Positions 1 to 7,745 of a DNA stretch of 64,000 nucleotides are shown piece by piece (position 1 is the stretch's first letter; each line of letters starts with the position of its first letter). The stretch covers positions 496,001-560,000 of the forward strand of contig NZ_BMTN01000001.1 of the NCBI RefSeq assembly GCF_014649695.1. Reading direction: 5' to 3'. This stretch comes from Streptomyces kurssanovii (lineage in GTDB: Bacteria > Actinomycetota > Actinomycetes > Streptomycetales > Streptomycetaceae). The notes beneath the pieces were generated by a model. The model was given only the letters and a program-made list of their open reading frames with translations, was not told the DNA's origin and ran no database searches. The position numbers and the translations under genes are program-made.

Positions 1-15
1 ACAAACGATCACGCG

Positions 16-972
16 GTGGCCGCAGGTCACAGCGTAGACCCTGCCCGCTGGCAGGAGGCGTTCGAGGGCTTGATGAGCCGGATAGCGGGACGGTTCACAC
101 GGGTCGAACCCCGGTTCCGGGCCCGGAAGTTGGTGCTCGGACTGCTGTCGGACCTGCCGCGCAAGAACTGCTGGACCATCGCCGAGCGGGCCGGGGAGAG
201 GACCCCGGACGGCATGCAGCATCTGCTGGGGCGGGCCAAGTGGGACGCCGACCGGGTCCGCGACGATGTGTGTGACTACGTGGTGGACCACGTGCACGAC
301 GACCAGGCGGTACTGGTGGTCGACGAGACCCGGGGACGTGAAGAAGGGCACCGGCACGGTCGGCGTCCAGCGCCAGTACACCGGCACCGCGGGCAGGATC
401 GAAAATGCCCAGGTCGCCGTCTACCTGGTCTACGCCGGCCGGCGCGGGCACGCGGCAGTGGACCGGGAACTGTACGTCCCGCGTTCATGGACCTCCGACC
501 CTGACCGCTGCCGGGATGCCGGACTCGACCAGGACACCGCCTTCGCCACCAAGCCGGAACCGGCCACTCGTATGGTGCCCGGTTCCTGGACGCCGGCCAC
601 CAGGCCGCATGGGTCGCCGGCGACGAGGTCAACGGCGACAACCCCAGGCTGCGAACCGCACTGGAAGGAACGCGGCACCGGCTACGTCCTCGCGGTGGCC
701 TGCTCGCACGAAGTCACCACCGGGGCGGGGAGGTTCCGTGGGGACACCCTGGCCAAGAAGGTGCCCAAGCGGGCCTGGCAGAAGCTCTCCGCAGGGGCCG
801 GGGCCAAGGGCCACCGTTTCTACGATTGGGCAGTCATCGACCTCGCCGACCCCCGACCCGGGAGTCGTCAGCTGCTGATCCGCCGTAACCGCAGCACCGG
901 CGAACTCGCCTACCACCGCTGCTACTCGCCCGCACCCATGCCGCTGACCGTGCTGGTCAGAGTCGCTGGATC
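16..972 (+). pseudogene. IS701-type transposase, frameshifted and truncated
   Basis: The reading begins at GTG 16 and resembles the N-terminal half of IS701-family (DDE_5) transposases, with a DDE-type VVDET segment near base 320. The homology then jumps frame near 337 (the DVKKGT..VGVQRQYTGTAGR stretch). It jumps again near 577, where the expected AGHQAAWVAGDEV..DNPRLRTALEG is in another frame, and returns near 665 (GTGYVLAVACSHEV). After the conserved AYHRCYSPAPMPLTVLVRVAG segment near 965 the expected C-terminal transposase sequence is absent. At least three indels and a lost C-terminus make this a dead element. The left end may lie outside the window. Confidence 0.85.
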
Positions 973-1131
973 AGATGGCGGGTGGGTGCCGGCTTGGGCG
1001 AGCAGTGAGGCGTGCCCGGAAGGCCGTGTACTTGTCCGGGCGATCAAGGTGTCGGTGGCTGAGGCACGGCGGGACTGCGGACGGTCGCTTCAGCCTGAGG
1101 ACATGGCTGGCACACGAGGTCGTGTGCCAGG

Positions 1132-1722
1132 GTGGCGGATATGGATTGGCAGTCTGAGAGCCCGGAACTCTGGGCGTTCCTGGAGCCCCTGCACCGCGGC
1201 GACATCCTGTCCGGCACCGTCGCGGCGATCGAACGGTTCGGGGTCTTCGTAGCCCTGGACGACGGGCCTGGCCATCCCACCCTGCCCGGTGTCGGGTTCA
1301 TCGGCATCCCCGAACTGTCCTGGCGGCACATCGATGCTCCCACCGATGTTGTCCAGGTAGGGCAGCGAATCTCGTGCGAGTTCCTCCAGTTCGACACCTT
1401 CAACGCGGAGGCCAGACTGTCTCTGAAGGCACTGAAGCCCGACCCCCTCGAGGCTTTCGCCGACTGCACAGTGATGGGCCAGGAACTCCTTGGGACGGTT
1501 GAGAAGGTACTTCCCATCGGCATCTTCGTCGACCTTGGGGAGGGGGTTTTCGGTCTGGTCCCCTTCAGAGAGGTCAACGGCCGGCCTGCGGCAAGTCCGG
1601 CCGAGGACTTCGAGGTCGGGGAGGAGATCGCTGTCGTCGTCGTGAACATCGAGCGGCAAACCCGACGAGTGTTCCTCTCCAGGCCAGAGAGCGCCCAGCA
1701 CGCAGGTGTCGTGCCCACGTGA
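1132..1722 (+). CDS. Protein with two S1 RNA-binding domains
   Basis: The product is 196 aa with two S1-like (OB-fold) repeats at about residues 20-95 and 110-185. Both show the S1 pattern of a G-x-V opening strand, an F-G-x-F/I-V strand and a closing V-x-R-x-x-L/F-S strand (GTVAAIERFGVFV, GTVEKVLPIGIFVDLG, RRVFLSR). Proteins of this type bind RNA, usually near the ribosome. The small size and lack of a catalytic domain suggest a stand-alone RNA-binding protein rather than a ribosomal protein S1 or RNase. GTG 1132 is the first in-frame start, ATG 1141 is an alternative, and neither has a convincing ribosome site. It sits directly after the wrecked IS701 gene, so its native promoter may be lost. 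The specific role is unknown. Confidence 0.75.
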   Translation: MADMDWQSESPELWAFLEPLHRGDILSGTVAAIERFGVFVALDDGPGHPTLPGVGFIGIPELSWRHIDAPTDVVQVGQRISCEFLQFDTFNAEARLSLKALKPDPLEAFADCTVMGQELLGTVEKVLPIGIFVDLGEGVFGLVPFREVNGRPAASPAEDFEVGEEIAVVVVNIERQTRRVFLSRPESAQHAGVVPT

Positions 1723-1751
1723 CGGCCCCAGTTCCCGAGTCGTTGATGTGA

Positions 1752-2141
1752 GCATGGGGCGGGGCGCCTTCGCTAGTTGAGGCCCGCCACTTCTCGACGT
1801 ACAAGGCTTGGCACCCGTTGGACTTCCTGCTGCAACGCTCCGGGTTTCCCGTCAGCGTCATCCACGGGGAGGAGTCCCTGGGTGACACCGACGACTGGGG
1901 ATACGGCGCACCGCGCTACCTACCTGCGGACCGGGTCCGTCTGGCAGCCGAAAAACTGAGCTGCCTGACGTACGACCAACTCCTGGATGGAGTCGAGCCT
2001 CTGGTGGCTGCGGAGATCTACCCGCTGGGTTGGGAGGATCGGTCCTCGTTGGAGTGGGGCGGAGACTGGTTCGCCGGCCTTGCGCAGTACTTCGCTGCCG
2101 CAGCTCAGGCTGGGCATGCGGTCATCGTCTGGCTGGACTGA
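1752..2141 (+). pseudogene. DUF1877-family gene lacking its N-terminus
   Basis: The frame ending at 2141 matches the C-terminal two thirds of DUF1877 proteins. The KAWHPLDFLL segment, the ESLGDTDDWGYGAPRYL core, EIYPLGWE and the closing AVIVWLD strand are all in family order. In-frame coding similarity runs upstream to about 1776 (VEARHFSTYKAWH), but a stop at 1749 removes the usual first 40-50 residues. A shorter ATG-less start such as TTG 1818 would give only 107 aa. DUF1877 genes occur as free-standing genes and in toxin-immunity neighbourhoods. Here the gene looks truncated, consistent with the decayed surroundings. Confidence 0.6.
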
Positions 2142-2142
2142 C

Positions 2143-2225
2143 GGTGGGCTGGTGAGCGCCGGGAGAGGGCTTGAGAACCGTCGTGGCGGTGATGTCACCG
2201 GGAGTTCAAATCCCCACACCCACCG
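2143..2225 (+). tRNA. Degenerate tRNA-Ser(UGA)-like sequence, probably a pseudo-tRNA or attachment-site scar
   Basis: The stretch opens with GGTGGGC and closes with ACCCACC plus a discriminator G, as the acceptor stem of a Streptomyces serine tRNA would. Its 3' half reads CTTGAGAACC, then a long variable arm, then GTTCAAATCC and CACACCCACCG, which is close to the anticodon loop (TGA), variable arm and T-arm of tRNA-Ser. The D-arm region is shortened and not foldable as a normal arm. The seventh acceptor pair is C-A, and the T-stem has mismatches and one extra C. It therefore looks like a decayed or partly duplicated tRNA-Ser gene, as left by integrative elements. The assignment rests on eye alignment to remembered serine tRNAs. 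Confidence 0.45.
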
Positions 2226-2230
2226 CAGGT

Positions 2231-2269
2231 GAACGGCCCCTTTACCAGGTAATCGGTCAGGGGCCGTTC
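2231..2269 (+). terminator. Hairpin downstream of the tRNA-like sequence
   Basis: The arms GAACGGCCCCT (2231-2241) and AGGGGCCGTTC (2259-2269) are a perfect 11-bp inverted repeat with a 17-base loop, five bases after the tRNA-like 3' end. Streptomyces tRNA genes commonly end in such a hairpin. Its presence supports the view that the preceding sequence descends from a genuine tRNA locus. Confidence 0.7.
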
Positions 2270-2370
2270 GCGTAAGTGCTGCCCATCTGGCGCTGAGGTT
2301 CCCCGTCAGTCCCCGACCGATTGGGCACGGCAAGGGCACGGCCGCCTTCGGTGGTTCGCACGTAGGTGGG

Positions 2371-2571
2371 TCAGAACGGTCTGTACGCCTCCGGAGAGGT
2401 ATCGGGCGGCAGGGAGCGTGCGAACAGCACGTACACAGGGCCATACGGTGTTTCGGTCTGCAAGCTCTCCCACTGGTCGAGTTCGTGTGCGCAGTACCGG
2501 CGGAGGAGGTCGCGAAACTGATCAAACTCCAGGTCGGACAGAGGGCCGTCAGGCCGGGCGGGAGATTCCAT
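2371..2571 (-). CDS. Small conserved hypothetical protein
   Basis: The product is 66 aa, acidic and soluble (MESPARPDGPLSDLEFDQF at the start, DTSPEAYRPF at the end). Composition and codon use look like a real gene: a regular amphipathic helix (FDQFRDLLRRYCAHELDQWE) is followed by strands (YGPVYVLFAR). ATG 2571 is chosen. Upstream in-frame codons add a segment that overlaps the gene to the right and lacks protein-like composition. No clear ribosome site is visible. It lies 53 bp downstream of the WapI-like gene on the same strand and may be co-transcribed. I recognise no named family, and an immunity-type role is only a guess from the neighbour. Confidence 0.55.
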   Translation of the reverse strand: MESPARPDGPLSDLEFDQFRDLLRRYCAHELDQWESLQTETPYGPVYVLFARSLPPDTSPEAYRPF

Positions 2572-2624
2572 GGCGTGCAGGCTAATGCTCGTCCCGTGGA
2601 GTCCGCCCTCGTCACGTGGCTGGA

Positions 2625-3170
2625 TCAGCGGGGTGGAAGAGAAGCCAGAGAGAGGTCCCACTGGTCAGCCGCGTAAAGCAGCGCTGGGGCGTCCAACCTG
2701 ACCTCCACAACGTACTGGTGGATGTCAGCCCCGTCATCACCCTGTTGCCACGGGGGTGCCGCCTCGAGGGACAGATGAACGCGAATCACCGCGGCCCCGT
2801 CCTCGCTTCGACGGGCGAGGCTGAAAGCCACGACCGGCTCGATGAACCACGTGTCCGGCGACAGCTCACCTTCGGCATCTGGTTCGGTGACGTCCACCGT
2901 CCCCGCTGCCACCGCGCGCAGCCAGGCGGACACCCGGCGGGCCTCATCGGTGAGCAGACACGGATCGGCGAAGGACCAGTTTCCCTCAGGAGTCATCACC
3001 GTGCCATCCATGACCAGCCAGTTGTCGTCGTACGAGTCACCCCGGACCGTGGCGAACTGATAGCGCACTGGGCGGAGGTCGACACTGCTGGAGAGATCGT
3101 TCAGGAGCACTGGGCCAGGATGGCATGCGCTGGCCAGCAGGACGGACTGCGCCTCCCAGCCTAGGTGCAC
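2625..3170 (-). CDS. WapI-like immunity-family protein
   Basis: The product is 181 aa and resembles the WapI family, named for the immunity protein paired with the WapA contact-dependent toxin. The visible family pattern is LRPVRYQF near residue 33, [19 protein letters not shown] near 55, a central [11 protein letters not shown], and the C-terminal [28 protein letters not shown]. No toxin gene or type VI/VII cassette is in the window, so this looks like an orphan immunity gene, a common state in streptomycetes. GTG 3170 is the only long start. The family's N-terminal core begins about 20 residues later, so the true start may be internal. A target toxin cannot be inferred. Confidence 0.6.
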   Translation of the reverse strand: MHLGWEAQSVLLASACHPGPVLLNDLSSSVDLRPVRYQFATVRGDSYDDNWLVMDGTVMTPEGNWSFADPCLLTDEARRVSAWLRAVAAGTVDVTEPDAEGELSPDTWFIEPVVAFSLARRSEDGAAVIRVHLSLEAAPPWQQGDDGADIHQYVVEVRLDAPALLYAADQWDLSLASLPPR

Positions 3171-3246
3171 GGGCCGGAGCGCGATGGACTCCCGCCCACG
3201 AGTAGCGTGAGAACCGCGAGAGCTGGCCGCACCAGCCCTTTGACCC

Positions 3247-3399
3247 TCAGCTTAGGTTGGCGGGCTCACTGAGGTACACCGCAACAGCCAGCCCGGCAAG
3301 GACTACGGAGAGGAAGGCTGTCCACCACCAGTTGCGACGTGGGGCTGCAGCGTCAAGACCTTTCCACGTTTCCAGCAGAGGCTGATGGTAGGACGGCAC
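3247..3399 (-). CDS. Small single-span membrane protein
   Basis: A short leftward frame encodes about 50 aa. It has a polar N-terminus ([20 protein letters not shown]), a basic-aromatic junction (RRNWWW), one strongly hydrophobic segment ([17 protein letters not shown]) and a short polar tail ending PANLS. The layout, positive and tryptophan-rich residues just before one membrane helix, is typical of small membrane proteins. GTG 3399 is the assumed start. It precedes the WapI-like gene on the same strand with a 76-bp gap. No family is recognised. It could be a fragment of a larger membrane gene lost in this decayed zone. Confidence 0.4.
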   Translation of the reverse strand: MPSYHQPLLETWKGLDAAAPRRNWWWTAFLSVVLAGLAVAVYLSEPANLS

Positions 3400-3559
3400 C
3401 CTCAGGAAATGGCACGGTCACGCTCGGCGAAGCCATCTCGCCCCGCAGTCTCGTGTCGGCTCATGATGCCTTGGGGATGGCCTCCTGAGCCGGCGCCCTG
3501 AGGTCGGTGGAGTCTCATGACCGACGGCCTGCCAGCCCGGCCGTGAGGCATGCCTGCCC

Positions 3560-3858
3560 GCGGCGGCCGGGTGAGCACGCGGACCCGGTCGGCGATCAGG
3601 TCGGTTCGGGGCCATCACCAGGGCCAGGTCGGGGGCGAGCTGGGCGGGCACGTCGAGGGAACTGAAGCCTCGCCGCAGGCGGGCGGTGTCGGCGATGAGG
3701 TAGGCGTGACGGCCGTCGGTCTTGGCTTCGCCGCGGTAGGCGCCCGACATCCGGTTGACCCTATGGCCAGGACGTAGACGGCCCGTTCCGTGGGCGGCGA
3801 GTAACGCAAGGCGCGGAGCGGACGCTGTGCCGGCGATGTCCACGGACCGGTGCACCTC
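3560..3858 (-). pseudogene. IS110-type transposase fragment
   Basis: The reverse strand carries pieces of the N-terminal (DEDD, RuvC-like) domain of IS110-family transposases. They appear in order but in changing frames: SVDIAGTASAPRLALLAAHG, then RAVYVLAI, then VNRMSGAYRGEAKTD, then YLIADTARLRRGF, and after another shift DLIADRVRVLTR. The AYRGEAKTD..D-A-YLIADTAR block is diagnostic. The start and the entire C-terminal half are missing and at least three frame changes are needed, so this is a relic. No terminal repeats or target duplication are recognisable. Confidence 0.7.
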
Positions 3859-3931
3859 GTCCGCGGGTCGAGGATCTCCCTCTTGTCAATCAGCGGCAAG
3901 GGTGACACGAGAGCACACCGACGCCAGAGGG

Positions 3932-4359
3932 TCAGTCGTGTCGCGAACCTGGTATGCGAGTGCAGGGGCCAAAGTCGGTAGAAGCCGCCAACAACTCGGC
4001 CGCGGCGTGTAGACCGTGTTCCCATGTCGGAAGATCGTCCAGTCCGATCCATTCGCTGTATTCCGCTGCGATGGAGAGGAACTGCGTCTCCTCCTGAGTG
4101 TGAGCCGCGACCGTCATCGAGAGCCGGTCGGCCACTTCCTTGGGACTCAACCCGCCTTGCACGAGACCGAACGCCAGGCTGACGAGGAGACGTCGGCCGG
4201 CAGTCTCCTCGTCAGGAGCAAGCCGGCCAGCTGACGCAGAGCAGGAGAGTCGTGGCCATCAACGAGCGCGTGCGCAGCAAGCATCGGGAGATCCTCGGAG
4301 TGGAGTACCTCTGCCACGTACAGCCATGCACTTTCCTGTAGTCGGTCCATGACGGCCAT
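3932..4359 (-). pseudogene. Streptomyces conserved hypothetical gene split by a frameshift
   Basis: The first frame starts at ATG 4359 (ATG 4350 also possible) and reads MAVMDRLQESAWLYVAEVL, then LVDGHDSPALRQLAGL, typical of a small helical protein family widespread in Streptomyces. Near 4215 the homology moves to another frame (PDEETAGRRLLVSLAFGL). That frame continues through SPKEVADRL and EETQFLSIAAEYSEWIGLDDL to a stop at 3932. A single one-base indel explains the break, so it is either a recent pseudogene or a sequencing error. Joined, the product would be about 140 aa, the normal size. Function unknown. Confidence 0.65.
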
Positions 4360-4939
4360 CGTGGACGGCACGAGGCGTTCTGCCCAGCAGATTACTGTTC
4401 CGCAGATAGACCACGACCGGTTGAGCATCCTTCTGGGAGTTCCGAAAACGAGTTCTCCTGGGCCTCCGGGTTTTCTGGGGGCGCGCTGTTGGTGCGGGTT
4501 GCTCAACTAATGATGGTCCTTGGGTCGCCTCGGGGCCGAAGCTTCCCCTGGACGGTCGAGACTCCAGCGGTGACGGCCCAGCCATGGACGGCTGTAGATC
4601 CTCGAAGGCGTCTTCTCCGGGCCGCCGGACCATCCAGGCCTGATCGTCGAAGCCGTTGAGCATCGCGATCTCCGGGCCGACGAGTTCGCTCTCGGCGGGG
4701 TGCAACTGGATGGAGTCGGTCGTGAGATCGACCTTGAGTCCGATCCCGGTCTCCTCGTAGGTGGCACTCACATTTTGGGAGATGAGCCCCCGTAGCGCCT
4801 CGGCCCAACCATCCTCTGTCGGCGAGAACCGCTGTCCGGACAGCGTGACGGTCGGCAGGACGTCGCACGTGAGCACGGGCATGTCGGTGGTCGAGCAGGT
4901 GTCGAAACGCAGCTGGACGTAGTCCATGACGAATTGCAC
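4259..4939 (-). CDS. Conserved hypothetical protein with a run-on C-terminus
   Basis: The first 115 or so residues look like a genuine beta-rich protein (VMDYVQLRFDT, MPVLTCDVLPTVT, ELVGPEIAMLNGFDDQAWM, PGEDAFEDL). After about base 4590 the frame turns low-complexity and basic and runs across the next gene, so the natural stop has probably been lost. The N-terminus is also doubtful. Protein-like sequence (LPPLAYELNSLLGRLVG) continues in frame upstream of GTG 4939 to about 5015, where a TGA stop interrupts it and no ATG or GTG is available. The gene is therefore likely damaged at both ends. I recognise the family only as a hypothetical protein of streptomycetes. Confidence 0.45.
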   Translation of the reverse strand: MQFVMDYVQLRFDTCSTTDMPVLTCDVLPTVTLSGQRFSPTEDGWAEALRGLISQNVSATYEETGIGLKVDLTTDSIQLHPAESELVGPEIAMLNGFDDQAWMVRRPGEDAFEDLQPSMAGPSPLESRPSRGSFGPEATQGPSLVEQPAPTARPQKTRRPRRTRFRNSQKDAQPVVVYLRNSNLLGRTPRAVHDGRHGPTTGKCMAVRGRGTPLRGSPDACCARAR

Positions 4940-5158
4940 CGAACAAAGCCGGCAGCCGACGAGGCGGCCAAGTAGGGAGTTCAGTTCATACGCCAGCGGC
5001 GGAAGTCCAAGGTCGGATCAGGCATGGCACGTCGGCTCGGTCAGCCGGCCGGTCGCAATCGGGCGGTCGAGGTCGACCCAGCCGGCTGTGGACATGCTCT
5101 GGCGAGGCCGTTTGCGACGCAGTCCCCGGTCCGTCATCCGCTGCTGCTCCATGCCACC

Positions 5159-5734
5159 ATGCTGGGCATGGACGCGTCTGACGAGACAGGCACTGCCCGC
5201 CAGGTGCACCAACGATGGCGTGCTCGGGAAGCACCCGCCGGAGACTTCATCGTATTCGCTGACGGCTCTCTGTCGGTGATGAGCCTCGTGCGGCTGTCTC
5301 TCCCCGATCCGCTCGACAGCGCCCGGGCTGAGCAATGGCAGTGGATCGAGCTCCTGCGAGCCACTGAGTGGAGTACTGACAACTGGGTGGAGGTCGGCTC
5401 TGTGCTCTCCTCGCACACTCATGCCGGAAGCCGGGCCATAGCTGGAGAGTCGGCTGATCACGGGAGTATCGGCTGGGTCGCCCTGATGCGGGACGATGCC
5501 GAAGGCACCCTGGAATGGGTTGCGATCTCCAACTCCTCCGATCCGTTCTCCAAGGTCACCTTGGACGAGACCACAGTGACCGCTGTCAGTACCGCAGGCC
5601 GCGTCTGGGCCTTCCCTCGAAGCACGCCTCAGCAAGTGGAGATCACCGAAGACCGGCCTGTCCATGGCATGGTCGAGGAACGCGTCGTCACTGACGCTGC
5701 TCACCCCCGTCAGTCGGTGCGGCCCGACAGGTAG
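5159..5734 (+). CDS. Hypothetical protein
   Basis: The product is 191 aa from ATG 5159 (ATG 5168 possible), acidic and tryptophan-rich. Likely strands include DFIVFADGSLSVMSLVRL, GWVALMRDD and LEWVAISNSSDPF, and there is a C-terminal VWAFPR. There is no signal peptide or membrane segment, and no family is recognised. The frame is open further upstream to 5024, but that part overlaps decayed sequence and has no protein-like pattern, so the shorter form is preferred. The 3' end overlaps the convergent reductase gene by 25 bp. This may mark the junction between the eroded accessory zone and intact chromosome. Confidence 0.55.
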   Translation: MLGMDASDETGTARQVHQRWRAREAPAGDFIVFADGSLSVMSLVRLSLPDPLDSARAEQWQWIELLRATEWSTDNWVEVGSVLSSHTHAGSRAIAGESADHGSIGWVALMRDDAEGTLEWVAISNSSDPFSKVTLDETTVTAVSTAGRVWAFPRSTPQQVEITEDRPVHGMVEERVVTDAAHPRQSVRPDR

Positions 5735-6624
5735 TCGCGCAAGGACCGGCGGGGGATCCAGCCCTGGGCGCGGGCGCGGGACACGTCCAGGACGACCGAG
5801 TGGGCGAGTTGGTCCACCGCGTAGCGGCTGAGTGCCGGCTCGGTGCCGGCGCGGCGTGCGAGGGCCTCCGCGGTACGGGCCACCGCCTTGGCGAGGCCCA
5901 GGGGCAGATGCCGAAGACGGGCCGTCACCCCATGGGCGCGCAGGACCTGGTGCAGGGCGGCGTCCCGGGCGTACGGCTGGGGGTCGGCGATGTTGTACGC
6001 GCCGGGAGGCCAGCCGTCGCCGGCGAGACACGCGTCGGCCAGGTTCTCGACCGCCGTCAGGCTCAGCCGTACGTCCGGGCCCGGTAGCAGCAGCGTGCCC
6101 GCCCTGATTCGGGACAGCAGGCGCGGCAGGAGCTGCGTGTCACCCGGGCCGTACACGGCACGGGGACGCAACACCACGGCGCCCGCCCGGAGGGCGAGTT
6201 CCTCCCCGGCCGCCTTGGTGCGCCCGTACGCGTTGAGGTGTCCGGCCCGTGGGTGGTCCTCGCGGACCAGGCCACGGTCGAGGCGCGGGTCGTAGACGCT
6301 GGCGCTGCTCACCCACACCACGGGACGGTCCCCGGCCGCTGCCAGCAGCCGTGCGGTGCCGTCCACGTTGACGGCGCGCATCTGCGCCTCCGCGCCGGAA
6401 CCGGGTGCCGGGTCGCCCACCGCGGCCGCGCAGTGCACGACCCGGTCGACGCCGGACAGGTCCGGCGGGCCCGATGCGGCGTCCCAGAAGCGGAACTCGC
6501 CCACCGGTCCCGGGCGGCGGCCCAGGCACACCACGTCGGCGCCCCGCGTCGCGGCGGCCCGTGCGACGTGGCCGCCGCAGAAGCCGGAGGCACCGGTCAC
6601 CGCGATGCGGGGGCGGCGGGTCAT
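5710..6624 (-). CDS. OleD-like NAD(P)-dependent extended SDR (epimerase/reductase)
   Basis: The product is 304 aa. An N-terminal Rossmann motif (TGASGFCGG, residues 10-18) and the YGRTK catalytic pair near 133-137 place it in the extended short-chain dehydrogenase/epimerase family. VVHCAAAVGD, NVDGT and VSSASVY are also typical, and the C-terminal LSRYAVDQLAHSVVLDVSRAR resembles 3-beta-HSD/OleD-type reductases. OleD reduces 2-alkyl-3-oxoalkanoic acids made by OleA. The assignment fits the neighbours, which include OleA-like and OleC-like genes. Its ATG overlaps the P450 stop as ATGA, so translation is coupled. It is the last gene of the leftward operon. A sugar epimerase role is the main alternative. 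Confidence 0.75.
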   Translation of the reverse strand: MTRRPRIAVTGASGFCGGHVARAAATRGADVVCLGRRPGPVGEFRFWDAASGPPDLSGVDRVVHCAAAVGDPAPGSGAEAQMRAVNVDGTARLLAAAGDRPVVWVSSASVYDPRLDRGLVREDHPRAGHLNAYGRTKAAGEELALRAGAVVLRPRAVYGPGDTQLLPRLLSRIRAGTLLLPGPDVRLSLTAVENLADACLAGDGWPPGAYNIADPQPYARDAALHQVLRAHGVTARLRHLPLGLAKAVARTAEALARRAGTEPALSRYAVDQLAHSVVLDVSRARAQGWIPRRSLRDYLSGRTD

Positions 6625-7745
6625 CGGGCCACCTCCACCGAGGAGCGGACGACGAGTTTCCGCCAGCTGGGCAGCGCGGCGCCACGGTCCACGACGGCAC
6701 TGACGACGACGGGGCGATGTGCGGCCAACGCCGCCAGCACGTCAGCCAGTTGGAGGCGGGCGAGTCGGGCCCCCGGGCAGGTGTGCGGGCCGGCGCCGAA
6801 GACGAGATGGGCCAGGTCCGGGGCGGCGGGCCGCTCGGCGTCGGGGCCGCTTCGGTGCGCGTCCACCGCGTGGCGGGCGACCAGCAGCAGACGGTCGCCC
6901 GAGCGCACCGGGCAGCCGGCCACCACCCCGTCCGCCGCGGCGACCCGCGGCAGCAGCGGGGAGGCGACCGTGACCCTCAGCAGCTCGTCCACCAAGGGCA
7001 GGCGCAACCGTTCGTCCGCCGCCTGGTCCCACAGACCGGCGTCCGCGCACCAGGCCACCGCCCGGGGCAGCGCCGCGACGGTCGTGTTGACGGCGGCGAC
7101 CGCCACCATCGCGGACAGTGCGTCGTCCCCCTCACCGAGCAGTCGCCCAAGTCGCCGCGTCGCACGGGCCGACGCGGCGTGCGCTCCCGGCCGGCGGAGG
7201 CCGGGGAGCTCACTGCGGACGGAGGCGGCGGCCAGATCGGCAGCGGCGGCGGCCACCGCGGCCGGAGGTGCCCCGGACGCGAGCAGCGCGCAGACGACCG
7301 TGCCCGACAGTTCGCCGGCGAGTGCGACGAGGTCCACCTCGCCGCCCTCGGCCAGGGGTTGGATCCGTCGGGCGAGCAACGGCCGCCAGACGCCGCGCAG
7401 TTCCTCGACGCCTGCCGCGCCGAGCCCCTGGGCCAGGGCCCGTCGCCCGGCCCGGTGCCCCGCGCCCTCCTGGTCGAACAGCACCCCGGCGTCGCGGTGG
7501 CCCGCCGCGCGCAGGGCCGAGCGCGCCGCGCCTCCCGTCGTCCCGGCAGCCGTACGGTCGAGGGGCAGGCCGGTCAGCACCTGCCGGTAGGCGTCGGCGT
7601 CGTGGACGAGCACCGTGCGCCCGATCCGGCGGACGGCACGGCCGCGAGTGGCGGCGAGCAGGGCGAAGAGGAACGGGTGGGAGCGCAGATAGACCCGGCG
7701 GTCGCGCCGCCTCGCCCGCGCGAGTCCGGAGCGGGCGGCAGTCAT
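6621..7745 (-). CDS. Cytochrome P450, short form
   Basis: The product is 374 aa, somewhat shorter than the usual 400 of actinobacterial P450s. The heme-binding loop FGAGPHTCPGARLA is complete, including the cysteine ligand, and the ExxR motif of helix K is present (DELLR). The I-helix oxygen-activation segment is unusual. The common (A/G)Gx(D/E)TT is replaced by AVAAVNTTVA, which keeps the threonine pair but not the acid. The start ATG 7745 overlaps the stop of the adenylate-forming enzyme (ATGA), and its own stop overlaps the SDR start. The operon position implies it oxidises the acyl product of the OleA/OleC-like enzymes, or acts before their condensation. The substrate is unknown. Confidence 0.85.
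   Translation of the reverse strand: MTAARSGLARARRRDRRVYLRSHPFLFALLAATRGRAVRRIGRTVLVHDADAYRQVLTGLPLDRTAAGTTGGAARSALRAAGHRDAGVLFDQEGAGHRAGRRALAQGLGAAGVEELRGVWRPLLARRIQPLAEGGEVDLVALAGELSGTVVCALLASGAPPAAVAAAAADLAAASVRSELPGLRRPGAHAASARATRRLGRLLGEGDDALSAMVAVAAVNTTVAALPRAVAWCADAGLWDQAADERLRLPLVDELLRVTVASPLLPRVAAADGVVAGCPVRSGDRLLLVARHAVDAHRSGPDAERPAAPDLAHLVFGAGPHTCPGARLARLQLADVLAALAAHRPVVVSAVVDRGAALPSWRKLVVRSSVEVAR

Noticed and set aside
2270-2370. Possible integrase remnant next to the tRNA-like sequence
   Set aside because: No tyrosine-recombinase motif is visible in any frame. Only repeated GGGCACGG-type words are present.
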